Below, piece after piece: positions 37,076-46,161 of a stretch of DNA of 64,000 bases (position 1 is the first letter of the stretch; each line of letters begins with the position of its first letter). The translations under genes and the position numbers were made by a program. Source of the DNA: an uncultured Paracoccaceae bacterium (GTDB lineage Bacteria; Pseudomonadota; Alphaproteobacteria; Rhodobacterales; Rhodobacteraceae); assembly GCA_947496605.1 (NCBI GenBank), contig CANMDF010000002.1:496001-560000 (forward strand), in the 5' to 3' direction. The notes below the pieces were generated by a model. The model worked only from the letters and a program-made list of their open reading frames with translations. It did not search any database and was not told where the DNA came from.

Positions 37076-39103
37076 ATGACCAACCCGCTGCTTGCTGATT
37101 GGACCACACCATTTGGTCTACCGCCCTTTGATCTGATCTCGGATGATGATTTTGCACCTGCCGTGGATGCGGCTTTGGCCGAATCCCGTGCGAATATTGC
37201 GGCAATTGCAAATAATCCCGAAAGCCCGGATTTTGCGAATACGGTTGAGGCGCTCGAACTTGCTGACGAAACATTGGGCCGTGTCTTAGGTGCATTTTAT
37301 AATGTCGCGGGTGCCGACAGCAACGCCAAGCGTGAGAGCTTGCAACGCGAGTTTGCACCATTGTTGAGTGCCTATGGATCTGAGGTGACGGAGAATAAAG
37401 CACTGTTTGCGCGGGTTGAAGCCGTTTGGGAAAAACGGGCCGAATTGGACCTCACGGATGAGCAAACCCGCGTGTTGATGCTGACCCGTCGTGGCTTTGT
37501 CCGTGCGGGAGCGCAGTTAGAGGGCAAAGCGGCGGAAGACTTGCGCGCTGTCAAATCGCGTTTGTCTGTTCTTGGCACGGATTTCATGCAGAACCTGCTG
37601 GCAGACGAGCGGGAATGGTTCATGTCTTTGGGTGCCGATGATTTGGCCGGCCTGCCTGACTTTGTTGTGGCAACGGCAAAGGCCGCAGGTGAAGAAAAGG
37701 ATGCAGGCGGTCCGGTTGTGACCCTGTCCCGGTCATTGATTGTGCCGTTTCTGCAATTTTCAGAACGCCGCGATTTGCGTCAGAAAGCCTATGAGGCATG
37801 GGGTGCGCGTGGTGCCAATGGTGGTGAAACGGACAACCGCGGGATCGCCGCGGAAACGCTGAAACTGCGTCAAGAACGGGCGAATTTGCTAGGCTATGAT
37901 ACGTTTGCTGACTTCAAACTGGAAACCGAGATGGCGGGTAAACCTGCGGCTGTGCGTGATTTGCTGATGCAGGTTTGGGAGCCAGCCAAGGCTGCGGCCG
38001 AGGCAGATGCCACTGTGTTGGAACGCATGTTGCATGCAGATGGGTTTGATGGACCGTTAGAGCCTTGGGATTGGCGATACTATTCTGAAAAGCGCCGTAA
38101 GGAATTACACGACCTCGATGAGGCGGAACTGAAGCCTTATTTGCAGTTGGACCGGATGATAGAAGCGTCATTTGCTTGTGCCAATCGTCTGTTTGGATTG
38201 GAATTTCAGGCCATTGAAGGCCCAGTTTATCATCCTGATGTACGCCTTTGGGAAGTGACCCGTGACGGTGCGCATGTTGCTGTCTTTATCGGTGACTACT
38301 TTGCGCGTGGATCAAAACGCTCTGGCGCTTGGTGTTCGGCGATGCGGTCGCAGCAGCGCCTTGGTGGCGATGTGCGTCCGCATGTGGTGAATGTCTGCAA
38401 CTTTGCGAAACCGGAGGCAGGTAAACCGGCGCTTTTGTCTTATGACGATGCCCGGACGCTGTTCCACGAATTTGGTCATGCGCTGCACCAGATGCTGTCT
38501 GATGTGACATATGAAAGTATCTCGGGCACGTCTGTAGCGCGTGATTTTGTAGAATTGCCTAGTCAGCTGTATGAACACTGGCTGGAAGTGCCAGAAGTAT
38601 TGGCCGAGTTTGCAACGCACGCTGAAACCGGTGAACCGATGCCAGAGGATTTGTTGAACCGCATGTTGGGTGCGGCCACCTATGACATGGGGTTCCAGAC
38701 GGTTGAATATGTGGCGTCAGCTTTGGTGGATCTTGGTTTTCACGATGGGCCTGCCCCGTCTGATCCGATGCAACGGCAGGCTGAAATTTTGGAAGATCTC
38801 GGCATGCCCCACGCCATTCGCATGCGCCATGCCACCCCGCATTTTGCCCATGTCTTTGCAGGTGACGGCTATTCCAGCGGATACTACAGCTATATGTGGT
38901 CCGAAGTGATGGATGCCGATGCCTTCGCAGCCTTTGAGGAAGTTGGCGACCCGTTTGATGCCGACACCGCCAAGCGGTTGGAAGAAACGGTATTGTCTTC
39001 GGGCGGGTCTGTTGATGCAGCTGATCTTTATACTGCTTTCCGTGGGCGGTTGCCGGGCGTAGAGGCTTTGCTGAAAGGGCGCGGGCTGGAAAAGGCGGCT
39101 TAG
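37076..39103 (+). CDS. M3 family oligopeptidase (oligopeptidase A/Dcp-like)
   Basis: 675 residues. The zinc site HEFGH lies at about 463-467 in TLFHEFGHALH, with the downstream glutamate in the SGTSVARDFVELPSQ segment. These enzymes cut short peptides in the cytoplasm, for example cleaved signal peptides. AGGAGA precedes the ATG. There is no signal peptide. PrlC and Dcp cannot be separated by eye. It ends in TTAG shared with the SH3 gene. Confidence 0.94.
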   Translation: MTNPLLADWTTPFGLPPFDLISDDDFAPAVDAALAESRANIAAIANNPESPDFANTVEALELADETLGRVLGAFYNVAGADSNAKRESLQREFAPLLSAYGSEVTENKALFARVEAVWEKRAELDLTDEQTRVLMLTRRGFVRAGAQLEGKAAEDLRAVKSRLSVLGTDFMQNLLADEREWFMSLGADDLAGLPDFVVATAKAAGEEKDAGGPVVTLSRSLIVPFLQFSERRDLRQKAYEAWGARGANGGETDNRGIAAETLKLRQERANLLGYDTFADFKLETEMAGKPAAVRDLLMQVWEPAKAAAEADATVLERMLHADGFDGPLEPWDWRYYSEKRRKELHDLDEAELKPYLQLDRMIEASFACANRLFGLEFQAIEGPVYHPDVRLWEVTRDGAHVAVFIGDYFARGSKRSGAWCSAMRSQQRLGGDVRPHVVNVCNFAKPEAGKPALLSYDDARTLFHEFGHALHQMLSDVTYESISGTSVARDFVELPSQLYEHWLEVPEVLAEFATHAETGEPMPEDLLNRMLGAATYDMGFQTVEYVASALVDLGFHDGPAPSDPMQRQAEILEDLGMPHAIRMRHATPHFAHVFAGDGYSSGYYSYMWSEVMDADAFAAFEEVGDPFDADTAKRLEETVLSSGGSVDAADLYTAFRGRLPGVEALLKGRGLEKAA

Positions 39104-39630
39104 TCGCGAATTTCCGCGTCAGCTACACCCCAAAGTGATGCTTTGGGTGCCCAGCCTTTGTATCCCCCTGCGGTCAGCATGCACCAATCCGGATTACAAT
39201 CACCCAATCGCGCGACAACCCCCGGTTCCAGCATCACGTTTTCAAGCGCATCTGGTTCTGGGCGCGTGCGCAACACGGTCTCGGGCTCTTCGATCACGAC
39301 TGTGCGGGCCCCCGACAGCATCCGGTAGTGCACCCAGCCGCCTTGGCCGTCCCGGTCAATGACGCGCCGCCAGTGGCCGTATTCGGCGATGACTTGCAGC
39401 GGCATGCTTTGGCGTTGAAAGACCCAGTCGATGCGGTGAGACAGCGATGGACCACGCCGCACGTTCGCCTCGCTGGCGCGCAGTGATACGTAGCGTGGTA
39501 AGGGCAGGTTTGTTTCTGGCCCGATTGCAGGCCCAGCATCATTTTGCTGGGCGTAAGCTGTGCTCATGCCAAGAACGACCGCCAAGACTGCGGCCTGTAA
39601 AACGCGAAACCAAAGTGCAACTGCACCCAT
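39100..39630 (-). CDS. Secreted SH3-domain protein
   Basis: 176 residues: a hydrophobic signal segment (about 5-24, ending STAYA-QQ), then two bacterial SH3-like units, the first with ASEANVRRGPSLSHRIDWVF. Two cysteines (DCNPDWC) probably form a disulfide in the periplasm. Such proteins bind peptidoglycan or target enzymes to it; no enzyme domain is present. Confidence 0.82.
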   Translation of the reverse strand: MGAVALWFRVLQAAVLAVVLGMSTAYAQQNDAGPAIGPETNLPLPRYVSLRASEANVRRGPSLSHRIDWVFQRQSMPLQVIAEYGHWRRVIDRDGQGGWVHYRMLSGARTVVIEEPETVLRTRPEPDALENVMLEPGVVARLGDCNPDWCMLTAGGYKGWAPKASLWGVADAEIRD

Positions 39631-39739
39631 TGTTTACCCTAACTGCTCACTTTTGCGGCGCGCGGTTCTTGTGCTGCGCGTCCCTTTCGCGCAACCTGCC
39701 ATGACAAGGTCGATTTGAAAACCCGTGGGAGGGCATTGC

Positions 39740-40726
39740 ATGCCAGGTAAGCATCTTAGTGTTGTCGTGACGCGACGGTTGCCTGAGGTCGTTGAGACCC
39801 GGTTGAAAGAACTCTTCGATGTTGAATTGCGCGAAGATGATACGCCGATGACGACTGAACAGTTGGCCGAGGCGATGGGTCGGGCGGATGTGTTGGTCTG
39901 TACGATCACAGATCAGATTGATGCAAAGCTGTTGGGTCGCGCTGGTGAGCAGTTGAAATTGATCGCGAATTTTGGCGCAGGTGTGGATCATATCGATGTT
40001 GCGACTGCCCGCCAGCGGGGCATTCATGTGTCGAATACCCCCGGCGTGGTCACAGAAGATACTGCTGACATGGTGATGGCACTTATCTTGGGTGTGACCC
40101 GTCGCATGGCCGAAGGTCTGCGTGTCGCGCAATCTGATAGCTGGGGTGGTTGGGCGCCGACCGCGATGCTAGGCGGGCGGATTAAGGGCCGTCGTTTGGG
40201 CATTTTAGGGATGGGTCGCATTGGTCAGGCTGTTGCACGGCGTGCTGCAGCTTTTGGGATGCAGGTGCATTATCATAACCGCAAGCGCCTACGCCCTGAG
40301 ATCGAAGAGGAGCTGGACGCGACCTATTGGGAAAGTCTTGATCAGATGGTGGCCCGCGTCGATATCTTGTCCATCAATTGCCCGCATACACCATCGACAT
40401 TCCATTTGATGAACGCGCGGCGGCTGAAACTGATGAAGCCCGAAGCGGTGATCGTCAACACGTCCCGCGGCGAGGTGATTGATGAAAATGCGCTGACACG
40501 GATGTTGCGCGCAGGCGAAATCGCCGGTGCTGGTTTGGATGTATTTGAACGGGGAGCAGAGATTAATCCGCGTCTCCAAGCGTTACCAAATGCGATTTTG
40601 CTGCCGCATATGGGCTCTGCCACGCTGGAAGGACGCATCGAGATGGGCGAAAAAGTGATCGTGAATATCAAGACCTTCGCCGATGGTCACAGACCACCCG
40701 ATTTAGTCGTCCCTTCGATGCTTTAG
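39740..40726 (+). CDS. D-2-hydroxyacid dehydrogenase (glyoxylate/hydroxypyruvate reductase type)
   Basis: 328 residues from the ATG at 39740, which has GGGAGG 8 nt upstream. NAD(P) loop GILGMGRIGQAVARR, catalytic arginine in VNTSRGEVID, glutamate region LDVFERGAEINP and histidine in LLPHMGSAT. This is the GyaR/GhrB group that reduces glyoxylate or hydroxypyruvate. It could help dispose of glyoxylate arising in C2 metabolism or from the ethylmalonyl-CoA pathway, but the substrate is not shown. Shares TTAG with the convergent lipase-like gene. Confidence 0.9.
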   Translation: MPGKHLSVVVTRRLPEVVETRLKELFDVELREDDTPMTTEQLAEAMGRADVLVCTITDQIDAKLLGRAGEQLKLIANFGAGVDHIDVATARQRGIHVSNTPGVVTEDTADMVMALILGVTRRMAEGLRVAQSDSWGGWAPTAMLGGRIKGRRLGILGMGRIGQAVARRAAAFGMQVHYHNRKRLRPEIEEELDATYWESLDQMVARVDILSINCPHTPSTFHLMNARRLKLMKPEAVIVNTSRGEVIDENALTRMLRAGEIAGAGLDVFERGAEINPRLQALPNAILLPHMGSATLEGRIEMGEKVIVNIKTFADGHRPPDLVVPSML

Positions 40727-41376
40727 CCCGCCCATTTTTCGGGAATGACTTTGAACTTATCGTCTTCTTGAATGATGTCGATGTAGTGCCGCATTGAGTG
40801 GGCAAAGATCGTTCTGTTCTTCTTGGACTTGAACAGTTTTGTTTTGCCCATGTGGTGATAGGTCGAGGGCACCTTCGGTACAGGGTCATCGGATCGGTTG
40901 ATAAGAAGGCAACGCCCATCCTGCACGACACCGTGCTTGCTCCACTTGGGGCGTGGCGCGGCAAAGCCGATGGCGGGGGCATTGTATGTCTTTGACAGGA
41001 TTTGTGCTGCGGCAGCACCCAGCGAATGGCCAATGATGTAATTAGGTTTGACGTTTTCTTTCTTCAGCCATTCAAAGATCTCGATTGAATACTGCAAGAA
41101 GCCTTGATGCCACTTTGTCCCGGACGCACCTTTCTGCGTGTCGGTTGCGTGCTTCAAAATCATGCGTTGATTGCCAATCCGCAGCGGGCGTAGGTTGAAT
41201 TTGACATAGTCGCGTACTGAATTTGAGCCCGGAAGAAGCAGGATATTCCCTTCCAAAAGATGCGCCTGTACATCGTCATGGTCCAAAGATTTTATGACGC
41301 GAGGGCTGACGATGCGCCCTGCCTTATAGCTGGCTTCGGCCAATGTTGCTGCATCTTCCACGCGGTATATTGTCAT
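40723..41376 (-). CDS. Lipase class 3-like alpha/beta hydrolase
   Basis: 217 residues, no signal peptide. Nucleophile elbow GHSLGAAAA, an acid in NRSDDPVPKVP and a histidine in FAHSMRHYI make a complete triad in the order of class 3 lipases. Compared with secreted fungal-type lipases it is short and cytoplasmic; the substrate is unknown. Confidence 0.75.
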   Translation of the reverse strand: MTIYRVEDAATLAEASYKAGRIVSPRVIKSLDHDDVQAHLLEGNILLLPGSNSVRDYVKFNLRPLRIGNQRMILKHATDTQKGASGTKWHQGFLQYSIEIFEWLKKENVKPNYIIGHSLGAAAAQILSKTYNAPAIGFAAPRPKWSKHGVVQDGRCLLINRSDDPVPKVPSTYHHMGKTKLFKSKKNRTIFAHSMRHYIDIIQEDDKFKVIPEKWAG

Positions 41377-41539
41377 ATCTGCACCCCTTTGTTGACGTAA
41401 GGGAACATGGATTGCTTTGTTTGCCTAGTCGGGAAACCCTGACCCTTGTCGGTTTTGCACTTTAAGCGGTCGGCTGGTTCTTTCGCGCGTCTGCGGTTTC
41501 GCGCAAATTAACGCCAAAGGTGCCAAAGGAGTCGTCACT

Positions 41540-44035
41540 ATGAAAACGCAAGTCAAAGCATTGGTTGTTGGTGGCGGTGCTGTTGGCACGTCGATTGCTT
41601 ACCATTTGGCCAAAGCAGGCTGGGACGATGTCATGCTCTTAGAGCGGGATGAACTGACCTCTGGCTCTACTTGGCACGCAGCCGGCTTGCTTCCTCTCTT
41701 CAATATGTCTTTTGCGACAACCCACATTCACAAATACTCGGTTGATTTCTATAAGTCGCTTGAAGAAGAGACCGGTCTGAACGCCGGTTTCGCTGTGGTC
41801 GGCAACCTGCGCATGGCGCAAACACAAGAGCGTATGGACGAGTATATGCTTTATGCCTCGACCGCTGAGACCTGCGACGTGCCTTATGTTTGGATGACCC
41901 CGGATGAGATCAAGGCAAAGTGGCCATTGATCCGCACCGAAGATCTGAAAGGCGCCCTTTATCATCATACCGACGGCTACATTAACCCAGCTGATGTCAC
42001 CCAAGCGATGGCGAAAGGTGCCCGCCAGCATGGCGCGGTGATTGAGCGTAAATGGCAGGCAGATGCATTCGACTGGAATGGCGAAGCGTGGGAAGTGACC
42101 TGTACCAAGATGGTAGAGAAGGGCGGTAATCTTGTTGCTTCGGACGAGCAGATTGTGATTACCGCAGAACATGTTGTCACCGCATCAGGTAACCATGCGC
42201 AGACGACGGCCAAGAAATTGGGCATCAAAATGCCTGCGATTCCGGTTGAGCACCAGTTCATTGTTATGGATCAAGACGCCGAGTTGGTGAAGTTCCGTGA
42301 AGCGGGCAATGTTGAACATCCGGTTATTCGTGATGCAGACGCCCAGTCTTATGTGCGTGAAGAACGCGGTGGCTGGATTTTGGGCGTTTATGAAAAAGGC
42401 GCCCCTGCGGTCTTTGAACATGGTGTACCCGAAAGTTTCCGCGCCGATTTGTTCCCGCTCGATCTGGAACGGATCGAAGAGCAATATATGGCGATGATCC
42501 ACCGTATTCCGACGGTCGAGGAAACGGGTCTGAAGGATGATTTCAACGGCCCGATTTGCTATACGCCTGATGGTAATCCGTTGGTTGGTCCTGCGCCTGG
42601 TTTGAAAAACATGTGGCTGGCCGAAGGGTTTTCTTTTGGGATCACTGCCGCTGGTGGCACGGGGTATTACCTTGCTCAGATGATGGTCGATGGTGAGGCC
42701 GAGATTGACATGGCATCACTGGACCCCAAACGCTACGGGGATTGGATGACGACCGAGTTTGCAGCCCGCAAGAATGAGGAATGCTACGACCACGTGTATG
42801 TGCTGCACCACCCTGATGAGGAGCGTCCTGCCTGTCGTCCGCTACGCACATCACCCGCTTATGATCGCCAAGCCGCACGAGGTGCCCAGTTTGGATTTGT
42901 GAACGGTTGGGAAAGACCTAACTACTATGCACCTGAAGGGTTCAACGATCACGATAGCCGCTCTTTCCGCCGTGGCGGCTGGTGGCAATATGCGGTTGAG
43001 GAAGCCAAAGCCATTCGCGAAGGGGTCGGCCTGATTGATGCGACGGCTTTTGCCAAGCACCGGATCAGTGGACCGGGCGCGACGGCGTTCTTGGAATGGT
43101 TTACGACCAATAAGCTGCCTCGCGTTGGCCGGATCAACCTGACTTATGCGCTGACCGAACACGGCACGACGCGCACTGAATTTACCATCGTGCGCTTGGC
43201 TGAAGATGATTATTACCTCGTCTCTGCGGGTGGGTGGCACGCCTATGATCAGGACTATCTCTACAAGCTGATTATGGAAAAAGAGGAAGAGTTCGGTCGA
43301 ATCAATGAGCAGGATGTGACGACCCAATGGGGTGTCTTCGCCATTGCGGGCCCGAAATCTCGTGACGTATTGAACGCGGTGATCAACGATGCTGATCCTA
43401 CTACGGCGTTGTCGAACAAACGGTTCCCTTGGTTGTCGGCAAAGCAGATTGAATTGGGCATGTGCCCTGTGAATGCGATCCGTGTGGCTTATACGGGCGA
43501 GTTGGGTTGGGAATTGCACCACCCGATTGAGATGCAGAACTATCTCTTTGACTTGCTGGAAAAGGCGGGTGAGCCGCATGGCATGAAGCTGGTGGGTGCG
43601 CGTGCGCAAAACTGGTTGCGTCAGGAGAAATCCTATCGCGCGTTTGGCACTGAGTTGGGCCGTGATGCGACGCCATTGGAGGCCGATCTGCCGCGCTTTG
43701 TAGATTTATCTAAAGAGTTCAACGGCAAGGCCGCGATGGAGGCAAAGGGCATCCGGTCCAAATGTGTGACCTTGTTGATTGATGGGCCGACGGATGCGGA
43801 CCCTTGGGGCCGCGAAGCGCTTTACACGCTTGATGGCACGCGCGTGGGCCGCTTGACGTCTGGTGGCTATTCGGTGGCATTCGAGAAGTCGATTGGCATG
43901 GGATATGTCCCGCCAGAATTGGCAGTGGTCGGCACCAAACTGCAAGTTAAGATGCTTGATCAACTTTGGGACGCTGAGATTGTCGAAGACAGCCCCTATG
44001 ATCCGAAGAACACGACAATCCGGGTCGACGGTTGA
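41540..44035 (+). CDS. Dimethylglycine dehydrogenase-like FAD oxidoreductase with GcvT domain
   Basis: 831 residues in three parts: N-terminal DAO domain with GGGAVG (11-16) and the GSTWHAAGL segment whose H46 is at the place of the covalent FAD histidine in DMGDH; a FAO_M linker domain near 375-430; and a C-terminal aminomethyltransferase (GcvT) domain from about 430. Such proteins demethylate dimethylglycine, sarcosine or related N-methyl compounds and pass formaldehyde to tetrahydrofolate, part of glycine betaine breakdown common in marine bacteria. AAAGGAG precedes the ATG. No other betaine gene is adjacent. Confidence 0.88.
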   Translation: MKTQVKALVVGGGAVGTSIAYHLAKAGWDDVMLLERDELTSGSTWHAAGLLPLFNMSFATTHIHKYSVDFYKSLEEETGLNAGFAVVGNLRMAQTQERMDEYMLYASTAETCDVPYVWMTPDEIKAKWPLIRTEDLKGALYHHTDGYINPADVTQAMAKGARQHGAVIERKWQADAFDWNGEAWEVTCTKMVEKGGNLVASDEQIVITAEHVVTASGNHAQTTAKKLGIKMPAIPVEHQFIVMDQDAELVKFREAGNVEHPVIRDADAQSYVREERGGWILGVYEKGAPAVFEHGVPESFRADLFPLDLERIEEQYMAMIHRIPTVEETGLKDDFNGPICYTPDGNPLVGPAPGLKNMWLAEGFSFGITAAGGTGYYLAQMMVDGEAEIDMASLDPKRYGDWMTTEFAARKNEECYDHVYVLHHPDEERPACRPLRTSPAYDRQAARGAQFGFVNGWERPNYYAPEGFNDHDSRSFRRGGWWQYAVEEAKAIREGVGLIDATAFAKHRISGPGATAFLEWFTTNKLPRVGRINLTYALTEHGTTRTEFTIVRLAEDDYYLVSAGGWHAYDQDYLYKLIMEKEEEFGRINEQDVTTQWGVFAIAGPKSRDVLNAVINDADPTTALSNKRFPWLSAKQIELGMCPVNAIRVAYTGELGWELHHPIEMQNYLFDLLEKAGEPHGMKLVGARAQNWLRQEKSYRAFGTELGRDATPLEADLPRFVDLSKEFNGKAAMEAKGIRSKCVTLLIDGPTDADPWGREALYTLDGTRVGRLTSGGYSVAFEKSIGMGYVPPELAVVGTKLQVKMLDQLWDAEIVEDSPYDPKNTTIRVDG

Positions 44036-44048
44036 CATGAACGGCCTT

Positions 44049-44074
44049 GTAAGGTGGGTTTGAACCCACCTTAC
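44049..44074. repeat. Perfect 12-bp inverted repeat, REP-like palindrome
   Basis: GTAAGGTGGGTT and AACCCACCTTAC are separated by only TG. It lies 14 nt after the stop of the flavoprotein gene and 20 nt before the next start, and is not followed by a T-run. The sequence looks like a dispersed intergenic palindrome rather than a normal terminator; copies elsewhere would decide. Confidence 0.5.
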
Positions 44075-44093
44075 GCCAAAGAAAGGTCCTTCA

Positions 44094-44384
44094 ATGTCTG
44101 AAAAGATTGCCGTTGAAAATATCAACACGCCCGGTCGTACGACCAATGTCGACAAGGCCAAGTATCTTGCCATGAAAAATGCCATGTTGGTTGCGCTTCC
44201 CAAAGCGGCACCCGGCATGACTGCAAAAGAGGCAAAAGAAGCAGCCTTGCCGCATCTTCCCCAAGATCTGTTCCCGGGCGGTGCGACATCTGGTTGGTGG
44301 CAGAAATGTGTGCAGCTGGACCTAGAGGCAAAAGGCGTCGTCATCCGCGAGGACAGCAAACCCTTGCGGTTTCACCGAGCCTAA
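44094..44384 (+). CDS. Small DUF6958-like protein of unknown function
   Basis: 96 residues: IAVENINTPGRTTNVDKAKY at the start, a helical middle rich in Ala/Lys and the end GWWQKCVQLDLEAKGVV. From memory this matches the family named DUF6958; the fold looks like a small winged helix (last helix and strand). AAAGG precedes the ATG. It may be co-transcribed with the flavoprotein across the palindrome at 44049. Ends in CTAA shared with the GNAT gene. Confidence 0.7.
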   Translation: MSEKIAVENINTPGRTTNVDKAKYLAMKNAMLVALPKAAPGMTAKEAKEAALPHLPQDLFPGGATSGWWQKCVQLDLEAKGVVIREDSKPLRFHRA

Positions 44385-45094
44385 CCTGACCGACCCGCGG
44401 AGGTCTGCAAAGAAGTGCGTTGTTGTCCCGCAGCATCAAAGTTCGCTGGATCCAGCCACGCATTGAAAGCGGCCTCAACCCGTGGCCAATCCTGATCCAG
44501 AACGGAATACCAAGCCGTGTCTCTGTTGCGGCCCTTGTAGACCAAGGCTTGCCTGAACAGCCCATCGTATTGAAAGCCCAACCGTGTCGCAGCTTGACGT
44601 GACGGCGTGTTCAGCGCGTCGCATTTCCATTCATACCGGCGATATCCCAGTTCTCCCAAGGCGCGTTTCATCATTAAAAACATGGCCTCGGTTGCCATTG
44701 GTGTGCGCTGGAGTGCGGGAGAGAATGTGATGTAGCCAACCTCGACAACGCCATTTTCAGGTTGGACGCGCAAAAAGCTGGCGACCCCGACAGGACGATG
44801 CGTTCCGCGATCCATGATTGTGAAAAACAAAGGGTCTTTACTCTTGCACGCCTCTTCAACCCAAGCGCTATAGTCCGCTTTTGTATCGAATGGACCAGTT
44901 GGCATATAGGTCCATAAGGTGCCAGTCTTGTCCGTTGAGAACGCTGCATGCAATGCGGTTGCATGGGCAGGCTCTAAAGGGATGACATCACAGGTCCGGC
45001 CATGCATCGGCGTGCGCGGTATCGGTGCGCATCCTGTCCAATCTGGCACCGGTGCACCAATTGGTTGGCCGTGGGCGTTGAAGTGTTGGTTCAT
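44381..45094 (-). CDS. GNAT family N-acetyltransferase (RimJ/RimL-like)
   Basis: 237 residues; the acetyltransferase_3 pattern is visible: LEPAHATALHAAF, VGVASFLRV, VEVGYITFSPALQRTPMATEA with the acetyl-CoA loop, and CDALNTPSRQAATRLGFQ. Relatives acetylate protein N-termini or small amines. The start overlaps the FAD oxidoreductase stop by 4 nt; third gene of a coupled AKR-DAO-GNAT operon. Confidence 0.88.
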   Translation of the reverse strand: MNQHFNAHGQPIGAPVPDWTGCAPIPRTPMHGRTCDVIPLEPAHATALHAAFSTDKTGTLWTYMPTGPFDTKADYSAWVEEACKSKDPLFFTIMDRGTHRPVGVASFLRVQPENGVVEVGYITFSPALQRTPMATEAMFLMMKRALGELGYRRYEWKCDALNTPSRQAATRLGFQYDGLFRQALVYKGRNRDTAWYSVLDQDWPRVEAAFNAWLDPANFDAAGQQRTSLQTSAGRSG

Positions 45095-46161
45095 GCGAAC
45101 CTCTCGGGCAAGAAAGCGGCAATCGTTGCCGCTGGCAGTTCAGATTTTGATCCTGTCACCAGATCGGCCAAAAGTTGCGATGCTGCAGGTGACGATTGCA
45201 TGCCGTAACCGCCTTGCCCTGCGCACCAGATGAAACTGCCGTCGTTTGGATCGGGCCCAAGCACCTGCGTGCGATCACGCGAGAATGTACGCAACCCTGC
45301 CCATGAGCTGAGCAAACGGGTCACGGGCTCTGTGACGTGTGCTTCATAACGCGCGAGACCTTCTGCGAGGACCATGTCATCGGTGAATGCGTCATGCGGG
45401 GTTGTGGGGTCTTCTTCGGCAGGTGAGACGATCAACGCGCCTGCGTCGGGCTTTGCATACCAGTCTTCGCCCGGGCCAAAGATCATGGGCCATGCGCTAA
45501 CGTCATGTCCGCCGGGGGCGGGAATGCGGGCCATGGAGCGACGCAACGGGGTAAATCCAAGCGGCGCGATCCCGGCCATTTCAGCAATTTCGTCCACCCA
45601 GGCGCCAGCTGCATTCACGATCGTTCTGGCCTGAAAGACATTGTTGTCCGTCATAACCTCCCATCCGGTCTGGGTGCGGGAAATTTCGATGACCTGGGCT
45701 TTTGTTTCAAAGCTTGCGCCATTTCCCCGTCCCAACCGGACGAATGTTTGCATCAACCGGTCAGTGTCGATGTCCCATGCGCCTGCGTGATAAGCGGCGC
45801 GGTCAATGACCGCGTCATCAAGAATGGGCACCATCTGCGTCGCGTCGTGCATACTTATGGTTTGCAGCTGCATTTGGTCTTGGTCTGCGGCAAATGCATC
45901 GGCGGTCTCGGTACTGCCGACTAACATCAAACCGCGCGGGCTTAGAATATCGTGGCTTTCGTGAAAATCGTAACTCGCCTTGTTTAGCGCAACCGTTGAT
46001 GGCTTGCCGTAGTTTTGCTCGAACAAAGCGGCTGATCTGCCGGACGTGTGATAGGCAAGGCTGTCTTCGCCTTCTAACAGCGTAACTGATCCGTGTTCAG
46101 ACAGTCGCGCTGCAGCTGATACGCCAGCAATACCACCCCCGATGACCAGAAAATCAATCAC
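45091..46161 (-). CDS. FAD-dependent amino acid/glycine oxidase-type oxidoreductase (DAO family)
   Basis: 356 residues. The dinucleotide loop is VIGGGIAGVSAAARL at the N-terminus, with TSGRSAA (flavin contact) at about 40-46 and the DAO C-terminal block WCAGQGGYGMQSSPAA. It belongs with enzymes that oxidise D-amino acids, glycine or sarcosine; the substrate is open. Overlaps of 4 nt on both sides couple it to the AKR and GNAT genes. Confidence 0.87.
   Translation of the reverse strand: MIDFLVIGGGIAGVSAAARLSEHGSVTLLEGEDSLAYHTSGRSAALFEQNYGKPSTVALNKASYDFHESHDILSPRGLMLVGSTETADAFAADQDQMQLQTISMHDATQMVPILDDAVIDRAAYHAGAWDIDTDRLMQTFVRLGRGNGASFETKAQVIEISRTQTGWEVMTDNNVFQARTIVNAAGAWVDEIAEMAGIAPLGFTPLRRSMARIPAPGGHDVSAWPMIFGPGEDWYAKPDAGALIVSPAEEDPTTPHDAFTDDMVLAEGLARYEAHVTEPVTRLLSSWAGLRTFSRDRTQVLGPDPNDGSFIWCAGQGGYGMQSSPAASQLLADLVTGSKSELPAATIAAFLPERFA

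Noticed and set aside
41392-41420. TTGACG as promoter of the flavoprotein gene
   Set aside because: No acceptable -10 box at 16-18 nt.
42851-43609. 252-residue minus-strand ORF
   Set aside because: Lies wholly inside the dimethylglycine dehydrogenase-like gene, which has full domain support; the antisense product has no recognisable motif.
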